Of a stretch of 64,000 bases of DNA, positions 58,089 through 64,000 are shown in pieces. The notes under the pieces were generated by a model. The model was not told the origin of the DNA. It saw nothing but the letters and a program-made list of their open reading frames with translations, and made no database searches. Position numbers and translations under genes: made by a program. The stretch comes from Peptoniphilus harei (GTDB lineage Bacteria; Bacillota; Clostridia; Tissierellales; Peptoniphilaceae), in contig NZ_UATM01000032.1 in NCBI RefSeq assembly GCF_900454685.1, forward strand, positions 930,001 to 994,000, in the 5' to 3' direction. The number at the start of each line of letters is the position of its first letter. The stretch's first letter is position 1.

Positions 58089-60974
58089 TTAATTTATTTT
58101 TTTCTTCTTGCCAGAAGATTTTGTTTTATTTAAAGATTTTTTTGAATCCTTATCTTTTTTCTTTGAAGTCTCGTTGTCATTAGATTCATCCTCATCCATA
58201 TTTTCATTATACCATTCCCTGGTGTGGATATTGCAATAAGACTTAGGAATAGTCATGTAGTCCTCAGGGTAGATTCCATAGTGGTCTTTGGCATCGTAGC
58301 CTTCCTTTCTCTCAAAGAGAACTGTGTAGAGGACTGACTCACTTGGACAGAATTGGTTGGCAAGCTTGCCTGAGTCCTTACATATTAAATATTTTTTAAA
58401 TAAGTCGTCATTTTCCTTTGGCTCAGTTCCAGAAATAAATTTTTCTGTGTATGAAGCGCCAGCATAATTAGAAAGCTTAGTTGCAAGTTTTCCACTCTTT
58501 GATGAAATTTTTCTCGATACAATGTAGGAAGGGTCTTCTTCAAACTTTTCTTCCTGGCCAATATTTTTTGACATCCTGTTAAAGAGATTTAGGGCATCTT
58601 GACTATTGGCTGCAAGAGAAATCTTTGGTGTGTCTGCTCCTAGCCAAAAGGAAACTGTGTGGGACTCATTAAAGGCATTTACAAAATAATCTGAATTAGT
58701 CTTATTTTGTCCCAAGTAGGCTCCAGTTTCTGAAGAATTTATTTTTGCTCCCTTGGCATTTCCATTTTTAGCATTTCCAATAAAGATATCTCTCAAGAGG
58801 TAGGACGATTTCTCGTCGAAGAGCCTCTTATTTTTATTGGAGTTGTCAATAATTATGTTGCCACTTGGGTCTTCAATTTTTAATATACCAGTTTCTTCTT
58901 TGTAGACTCCTTGGTTGGCAATAGTTTGGTACATCTTTGATAAGTCAGATAAGCGAAGGCCTACCTGCATATTGCCAAGAGCTAGGGATTCAAGATTTTC
59001 GTCATTTTTATTTTTGTTGTCGACATGTGAGATGAAGTAGTCCTTATTTTCTTCATCAATTACATCGAACTTCTTTAAGACATCCATGGCCTTGTCCTTG
59101 CCAAGCTCTTGTAATATTTTTGCAGGTATTACATTTGATGATGCTTCCATAGACTTGCGAAGGGTCATTAGTCCCTTGAAGGAGTTATAATAATTTGCTG
59201 GCCAAAAGTTTCCATCAACAGTCATTGGCACGTCGTCGTAGACATCTCCAAGAGTTTTACCAGATTCAAGGGCCGGAAGATAAACACTAAAGGGTGTAAG
59301 AGCAGAGCCAGGCTGTCTAAAGGAATCTGTTGCACGATTTAAAATCTTTGCGTTCTTTGTCCTGACATCAAGGCCACCAATAATCCCTTCTACAAAACCA
59401 GTTTCATTGTTAACTGCAATCATGGCAGATTGTGGTTGGACTACTGGGTCTTCCTTGTAATCAAAGTACTTATTTGAAATAATTAAGTTTTCATTTTCGA
59501 TTTTATAAAAATCTGGAAAATCCTTTAAATAATCTCCGTCAATAATCAAATAATTATTCTTTAATTCTCCAGCCCCTTCTTCGATTTTTAGGCCTCCAAG
59601 TTCATAGGTCCTTAAAATTTTATCGTCGCCAAGTTCATAGGCATCTATGATGTCAATTTTTTGACCAGTGTCCTTGAAGTAGAGACTCTTTATCTTCAAG
59701 TCGCCATGAGATGAGATACTGTAAAGGGACTTTGGAATAATAAGGTTTAGCTTGTCGTCTAGGATATTTTCCCTTGCAAAGTATAATACTTCGTCGCCAA
59801 AAATAATATTTTTCCACTCATCGAAGTTTAAGTTTAGCATCCTTGCTCCACCAGCTGACGAATAATTTAAGAGGAGCTTTTGGAAGCCCTCATACTTGTC
59901 TTCCAAGTCCTTTTGGATTTCTTCATCAATTGTGGAGTAAACCTTGTAACCACCTGTGAAGAGTTTGTGTTCTCCTTCCTCTAGACTTATCTTGTAGAAG
60001 TCAGATAGGTATCTTGAAGCTTCTTTTTTTATGTAGTCTGTGGAGTAAGTGGACATGGTGTGGTTTTTAAAATTTTTTGGGTTTAGGTCAGACACAATGT
60101 CAAAATTTTTTGCCTTTTCATACTCAGTGTCGTCAATATAACCAAGCTCGTGCATCCTCATTAAGACAGTTTTTTGCCTCTTGAAGGCATCGTCGTTTAA
60201 AACCATGTAGAGGTCCTTGCCGTCAATCTCACGAGTCCCGATGACCCTGAAGTCATCTTCCAAGTACTCAGGAGGGACTGACTTAAAGGGTGAATAATTT
60301 GTTGGTGACTTTGGTATTGATGCAAGAAGAGCAGCTTCTGCAATGTTTAAATCAACAGCAGACTTTGAAAAATAAGTTTGGGCTGCAGCTTCAATCCCAT
60401 AGGCACCTTGGCCAAGATTAATTCTATTAAGATAGGCTTCAAGGATCTCATCCTTAGTCAAGGCATCTTCAACTCGAAGTGAAAGGTAGGCCTCTTGAAT
60501 TTTTCTCCCAAGAGTTTTTTGGTTTGTGAGATAAACTGAGCGAACTAATTGCTGAGTTATTGTTGATCCACCACGCAAGAGAGACCTTGATTTTATATTT
60601 GCAGCAATAGATGATGCAATCCCAATGGGGTCAAGGCCCTTGTGCTTGTAGAACCTGTGGTCCTCTATGGCAACAAAGGAATTTTTTATGTCTTCAGGAA
60701 TATCTGTAATGTCAATAAGACTTCTGTACTCAAGAGATTCAATTTTTTCAATTAAATTTCCTTCCTTGGAATAAATATAGGAGCTCTGGTTAAAAGATGA
60801 GCTCAAATTATTTAAGTCTGTGGCAGGAGTTTTTGAAATTATTGAAACTATGAGAGCAGAAAAAAATGAAATAAGTAAAACAAAAATCAAAAGCAAGACC
60901 AAGAGTCCAATTTTTATTTTTTGATTTTTATTTAAATTTTTAAAATTATTTTTTAATTCTCTTAAGTTTTCCAT
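58089..60974 (-). CDS. Class A penicillin-binding protein with intact glycosyltransferase and degenerate transpeptidase motifs
   Basis: ATG at 60974 with AAAGGAG upstream; 961 residues. TM helix 23-45. The GT51 domain has catalytic Glu104 in EDHRFYKHKG, GGSTITQQLVRSVYL, LGRKIQEAYLSLRVE and KDEILEAYLNRINLGQGAYG, all intact. In the transpeptidase domain the SxxK motif reads Ser557-Ala-Leu-Thr560 in QPGSALTPF, so the catalytic Lys is missing; SxN is present (Ser612-Ser613-Asn614); and KTG reads Glu749-Thr750-Gly751. It should polymerise glycan but probably cannot crosslink by the classical route. A Lys-rich tail ends the chain. The basic small protein follows in the same operon. Confidence 0.88.
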   Translation of the reverse strand: MENLRELKNNFKNLNKNQKIKIGLLVLLLIFVLLISFFSALIVSIISKTPATDLNNLSSSFNQSSYIYSKEGNLIEKIESLEYRSLIDITDIPEDIKNSFVAIEDHRFYKHKGLDPIGIASSIAANIKSRSLLRGGSTITQQLVRSVYLTNQKTLGRKIQEAYLSLRVEDALTKDEILEAYLNRINLGQGAYGIEAAAQTYFSKSAVDLNIAEAALLASIPKSPTNYSPFKSVPPEYLEDDFRVIGTREIDGKDLYMVLNDDAFKRQKTVLMRMHELGYIDDTEYEKAKNFDIVSDLNPKNFKNHTMSTYSTDYIKKEASRYLSDFYKISLEEGEHKLFTGGYKVYSTIDEEIQKDLEDKYEGFQKLLLNYSSAGGARMLNLNFDEWKNIIFGDEVLYFARENILDDKLNLIIPKSLYSISSHGDLKIKSLYFKDTGQKIDIIDAYELGDDKILRTYELGGLKIEEGAGELKNNYLIIDGDYLKDFPDFYKIENENLIISNKYFDYKEDPVVQPQSAMIAVNNETGFVEGIIGGLDVRTKNAKILNRATDSFRQPGSALTPFSVYLPALESGKTLGDVYDDVPMTVDGNFWPANYYNSFKGLMTLRKSMEASSNVIPAKILQELGKDKAMDVLKKFDVIDEENKDYFISHVDNKNKNDENLESLALGNMQVGLRLSDLSKMYQTIANQGVYKEETGILKIEDPSGNIIIDNSNKNKRLFDEKSSYLLRDIFIGNAKNGNAKGAKINSSETGAYLGQNKTNSDYFVNAFNESHTVSFWLGADTPKISLAANSQDALNLFNRMSKNIGQEEKFEEDPSYIVSRKISSKSGKLATKLSNYAGASYTEKFISGTEPKENDDLFKKYLICKDSGKLANQFCPSESVLYTVLFERKEGYDAKDHYGIYPEDYMTIPKSYCNIHTREWYNENMDEDESNDNETSKKKDKDSKKSLNKTKSSGKKKKIN

Positions 60975-61030
60975 ACTTTCTCCTTTGTACAATTATAACA
61001 TTTTAACAAGCTAAATACTATTAGATGGTT

Positions 61031-61058
61031 TTTGAAACTGTGAGGGATGTAGTATAAT
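61031..61058 (+). promoter_or_regulatory. Promoter of hflX, probably leaderless mRNA
   Basis: TTTGAA (61031-61036), 16-base spacer, TATAAT (61053-61058). The expected start is at about 61065, the A of the hflX ATG. No ribosome-binding site precedes it. Confidence 0.65.
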
Positions 61059-61064
61059 GTAGCT

Positions 61065-62354
61065 ATGGATAATGTTTATTTAGAGAATTTAAATTCAAAT
61101 AAAAAATTAGAGAGAGTTATAACTGTTGGAACAAATCTTGGGGCCTATCCTCACAGTCTTGAAACTTCTATGCAGGAGCTTAGTGAGCTTGTCTATGCAG
61201 ACGGGGCTGAAGTTGTGGGCGAGGTAACTCAAAATATTTATAAATTTAACCCCAAGTATCTAATTGGATCTGGTAAGGTCGACGAGATCAAAGAAATGAT
61301 TGAGCTCCTAGAAGTTGATGCCGTTGTCTTTAACGATGAGCTTTCTGGTATCCAGGTAAGGAACTTGGAGAAGAGAATCAAGAAGAAGGTAATCGATAGG
61401 ACAAACTTGATCTTAGATATTTTTGGCCTTCGTGCCACTACTTATGAGGCCAAGCTCCAAGTTGAACTGGCAAGACTTGAGTATCAACTTCCAAGACTTT
61501 TGGGAATTGATGGTTGGTCAAGAACTGGTGGTGGAATTGGTACCAGGGGACCAGGTGAGCAAATAATTGAGACCGATAGGAGAAGGTTAAAAAGAGAAAT
61601 CGATAAGATTAAGGAGAAGCTTGAAAAAGCCAAGAAGACTAGAGACACCACAAGGGAGAGAAGGATTGACTCTAATATCCCTATTGTGTCCTTAGTTGGT
61701 TATACAAACGCAGGTAAGTCTACGATTTTAAACAGGCTCAAGGAAGAAGAGTCGGGAGAAGTTTCTGTAAAAAATATGCTTTTCGAAACCCTTGACCCAT
61801 CTTCAAGAAAGGCTAGACTTCTTTCTGGTCGTGAGTTTATAATTTCTGATACAGTTGGTTTTGTTTCTAAGCTTCCAACAAAAATTGTCGAGGCCTTTAA
61901 GTCTACCCTTGAAGAAATTAAGTATTCGGACCTAATCCTCCACGTAATTGACGCATCAAGTGAAGACCTAGAGATTCAATACAATACAACTATGACAATC
62001 TTAAAGGATATTGAGGTCCTAGACAAAAATATAATCACTGTATTTAACAAGGTGGACAGGGTTGACCTCTATGACATCAACTTACCTCTTAGAGTTATGC
62101 CAGACAAGAAGGTTTATATTTCTGCTCTTAAGGATGAAAATATGGACTCCCTCTTAAAAATAATTGAGGACAATCTTGATGAAAAATATTTTGATGTGAA
62201 ATTAAAATTTGCCTACGACGACACAGACCTCCTCTACAAACTAGTAGAAAAGTTTGATGCAAAACCTATCTATGAAGATGATGGAATTTATTTAGACCTC
62301 AAGCTTGAAGAAAGAGAATACGAAAAAGTAAAGGATTATGTTGTAAATGTATAA
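61065..62354 (+). CDS. hflX: GTPase HflX
   Basis: 429 residues. The N-terminal HflX domain has ASLDPAYLIGSGK-like FNPKYLIGSGKVDEI and RIKKKVIDRTNLILDIFGLRA; GIGTRGPGEQIIETDRR is the linker. The G domain has G1 VGYTNAGKST, G3 SDTVGFVSKLP, and G4 NKVD. HflX binds the 50S subunit and splits stalled or hibernating ribosomes after heat or antibiotic stress. The gene overlaps the next by eight bases. The ATG follows the -10 box by only six bases, so a leaderless transcript is likely. Confidence 0.95.
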   Translation: MDNVYLENLNSNKKLERVITVGTNLGAYPHSLETSMQELSELVYADGAEVVGEVTQNIYKFNPKYLIGSGKVDEIKEMIELLEVDAVVFNDELSGIQVRNLEKRIKKKVIDRTNLILDIFGLRATTYEAKLQVELARLEYQLPRLLGIDGWSRTGGGIGTRGPGEQIIETDRRRLKREIDKIKEKLEKAKKTRDTTRERRIDSNIPIVSLVGYTNAGKSTILNRLKEEESGEVSVKNMLFETLDPSSRKARLLSGREFIISDTVGFVSKLPTKIVEAFKSTLEEIKYSDLILHVIDASSEDLEIQYNTTMTILKDIEVLDKNIITVFNKVDRVDLYDINLPLRVMPDKKVYISALKDENMDSLLKIIEDNLDEKYFDVKLKFAYDDTDLLYKLVEKFDAKPIYEDDGIYLDLKLEEREYEKVKDYVVNV

Positions 62355-62979
62355 GACAATTTTAAAAGATGGGAAGGCAGAAATTGAAATAAAAAAATCA
62401 ATTTTTATTGGTCACGCATATTTTGTAAAAAGTGAAGAAGAGGCCTTAGAAATTTTAGGTAGAATCAAGGAAGAACACAGGTCGGCAACCCACAACTGCC
62501 ACGCCTATATAATTGGCGAAGATGGACTGACACAGAGGTATTCTGATGATGGAGAGCCATCAGGAACAGCAGGTATCCCTATGCTTGAAGTTTTAAAAAA
62601 AGAAGAAATGAGAAATGTCCTTGTCATTGTAACCCGCTACTTTGGTGGGACTAAGCTGGGAGCAGGTGGCCTTGTTCGTGCCTACACAGAAGGAGTCGTA
62701 AAAGCCCTAGATGAGGCCAAGAGGTGTGAGAGAAAAAATTTTACCAGGACAAAAATTATTTACGACTACACCTTCCACGGTGCTATCGTGAACTTGTTAG
62801 CAAATGAAAATTATAAAATCATAGAGGAAAATTACACAGATAAGGTTGAAGTGACAATTGATATTGGTGAGGACAAGTCTATTCTTGATAAGATCAGGGA
62901 TATTACATCTGCAAATTTTGAAAAAGAAGACTTGGAAGAGATTGAACTTCCAACTATTGATGGAAAAATTATTTATTAA
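62347..62979 (+). CDS. YigZ/IMPACT-family protein
   Basis: 210 residues. SIFIGHAYFVKSEEEALEILGRIKEEHRSATHNCHAYIIGEDG and the following YSDDGEPSGTAGIPMLEVL, VIVTRYFGGTKLGAGGLVRAY (quoted in short blocks) are the UPF0029 domain, and a second small domain ends the chain. Homologues of yeast Yih1/IMPACT affect translation regulation in eukaryotes; the bacterial role is unclear and YigZ/TrkH-linked names are historical. It is co-translated with hflX, suggesting a ribosome-related role. Confidence 0.9.
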   Translation: MYKTILKDGKAEIEIKKSIFIGHAYFVKSEEEALEILGRIKEEHRSATHNCHAYIIGEDGLTQRYSDDGEPSGTAGIPMLEVLKKEEMRNVLVIVTRYFGGTKLGAGGLVRAYTEGVVKALDEAKRCERKNFTRTKIIYDYTFHGAIVNLLANENYKIIEENYTDKVEVTIDIGEDKSILDKIRDITSANFEKEDLEEIELPTIDGKIIY

Positions 62980-62993
62980 ATTTAGGAGAAATT

Positions 62994-63710
62994 ATGGATT
63001 ATAAAAAATTAACAGAAGACTTAGTTAAGTGGGTAGAAGATTATGCAAAAGAAGTTGGAGTCAAGGGCTTTATCTTTGGTTTGTCAGGTGGAATTGACTC
63101 AGCAGTGGTTGCTGCTATTGCCAAAAGAGTTTTTCCAGACAATTCTCTTGGATTAATTATGCCTTGCGACAGCATCGACAAGGACAGGGAAGATGCCCTA
63201 AAAGTTGCTGAGGCTCTTGGTCTTGAGACAAAGACAATTGATTTGACAAAAACTTTTGAAGAATTAATGGATGCCTCCTTCACATCAGACAATAGGATGG
63301 CAAGGTCAAACATCAAGCCTAGACTTAGGATGACCACACTTTATTATTATGCCCAAGATCTTGGTTACTTAGTGCTTGGTCCATCAAATGCCAGCGAGTG
63401 GTATCTAGGTTACTCAACAAAGTATGGGGACTCTGGTGCAGACCTTATGCCAATAGTAAATATTTTAAAGACAGATATCTTTGAAGTGGCAAAGGAACTT
63501 GGACTTCCCGATTTTATAATAAATAAAAAGCCATCAGCAGGCCTTTGGGTGGGACAAACTGATGAAGATGAAATGGGCTTCACTTATGACGTTCTCGATT
63601 CCTATATCAGGGGAGAAAAAGTTCCAGAAAAAGAAATCAAAGAAAAAATCGACAGGATGCACAAGAATTCTGCTCACAAAAGATCTATGGCTCCAAGTTT
63701 TAAATTCTAA
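62994..63710 (+). CDS. nadE: NH3-dependent NAD+ synthetase
   Basis: 238 residues. The ATP-pyrophosphatase P-loop is GLSGGIDSAVVAAIAKR; KPRLRMTTLYYYAQDLGYLVLGPSNASEWYLGYSTKYGDSGADLMPI contains the NaAD and metal contacts (given as separate short motifs: RLRMTTLYYYA, GPSNASEW, KYGDSGADLMPI). No glutaminase domain is fused, so ammonia is the nitrogen donor. It amidates deamido-NAD to NAD. TTAGGAGAA precedes the ATG. Confidence 0.94.
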   Translation: MDYKKLTEDLVKWVEDYAKEVGVKGFIFGLSGGIDSAVVAAIAKRVFPDNSLGLIMPCDSIDKDREDALKVAEALGLETKTIDLTKTFEELMDASFTSDNRMARSNIKPRLRMTTLYYYAQDLGYLVLGPSNASEWYLGYSTKYGDSGADLMPIVNILKTDIFEVAKELGLPDFIINKKPSAGLWVGQTDEDEMGFTYDVLDSYIRGEKVPEKEIKEKIDRMHKNSAHKRSMAPSFKF

Positions 63711-63722
63711 GAGGAGATAAAA

Positions 63723-63905
63723 ATGGGAAATCATCAACTTAGAAATTTATTTATCTTACTAGTTATTATGGGAGCCTTTGATGTCTACAGGTATTTTACA
63801 ACTGGCATAGTAATTTCAGATTTAATTTACAAGTATATTTTTGTAATCGGCGTCTTCTTGATAACTTGCTTTATAGTTTATGTAATTTCTAGAAGAAATG
63901 AATAA
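63723..63905 (+). CDS. Small membrane protein, function unknown
   Basis: 60 residues after AGAGGAGAT. Two membrane helices at about 7-25 and 35-55 joined by a short loop, ending in a basic SRRNE tail. No family recognised. It follows nadE by 12 bases and is probably in the same operon. No terminator was seen in the last 95 bases of the window. Confidence 0.6.
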   Translation: MGNHQLRNLFILLVIMGAFDVYRYFTTGIVISDLIYKYIFVIGVFLITCFIVYVISRRNE

Positions 63906-64000
63906 AATAAATTTAAAATTTACAAAAACATCACAATATTTTTACAGGTAATAAATAAATTATTTATATAATTTGTTTAAAAACAGATATATTTTTAGGA

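Overview
The window comes from the chromosome of a low-GC Gram-positive anaerobe. Ribosomal-protein operons carry Firmicutes-type leaders, Shine-Dalgarno sites are strong (AGGAGG), and GTG or TTG starts are common. WhiA sits with HPr, Mfd with Pth, and thiamine and 5-oxoproline salvage replace some biosynthesis. AGG is a frequent arginine codon. The gene content fits a member of the Peptoniphilaceae (Anaerococcus/Peptoniphilus/Finegoldia-like); that placement is inference from style, not a database match. No rRNA, prophage or CRISPR array was seen, and one tRNA (Cys) is present.

Layout. 1-1122: tail of glutamate dehydrogenase and a dead IS200-type element. 1193-9607: VOC protein, tRNA-Cys, folA plus a two-component system, lepB, an FAD-dependent dehydrogenase, trmL and a nuclease-helicase. 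9640-12857: an AT-rich CPBP protease, then rpmG-secE-nusG-rplK-rplA. 12858-15738: an unusual break in the ribosomal cluster holding a long structured leader with a YitT protein, a TPP-riboswitch-controlled thiT and an 18-bp repeat array. 15739-19144: rplJ-rplL and a small biotin operon (putative transporter, bioW, bioF). 19236-21572: nfo, cysE and cysK on the minus strand. 22408-31336: glmU, prs, pth, mfd, prsA, whiA and HPr. 31583-37710: dnaE, pfkA and pyk. 37904-42391: minus-strand membrane, HD, coiled-coil and MurJ genes. 42547-47933: ABC exporter, nitroreductase and a TPP-riboswitch-controlled thiamine-precursor ABC system. 48080-52582: pxpA, an NRAMP-type carrier, pxpB, pxpC and a DUF1445 gene. 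52713-57746: lipoprotein, DUF1294, a HEPN/nuclease-like protein, a TIM-barrel protein with an NhaC-type antiporter, and a macrodomain protein. 57885-60974: a class A PBP and a very basic small protein. 61065-63905: hflX, a YigZ protein, nadE and a small membrane protein.

The most interesting observations are: a cysK leader encoding a 27-residue peptide with three consecutive Cys codons followed by an intrinsic terminator, a likely cysteine attenuator; a bifunctional PBP whose transpeptidase motifs are degenerate while its glycosyltransferase motifs are intact; three intergenic arrays of a degenerate repeat with an exact 18-bp period; a ~280-nt structured leader with its own strong promoter before the YitT gene; large palindromes that share only their loop sequence; and an orphan protein with a HEPN-like motif and a PD-(D/E)XK-like domain.

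Metabolically the segment shows salvage of thiamine by two riboswitch-controlled routes, partial biotin synthesis starting from pimelate, cysteine synthesis from serine, 5-oxoproline conversion to glutamate, and lower glycolysis.
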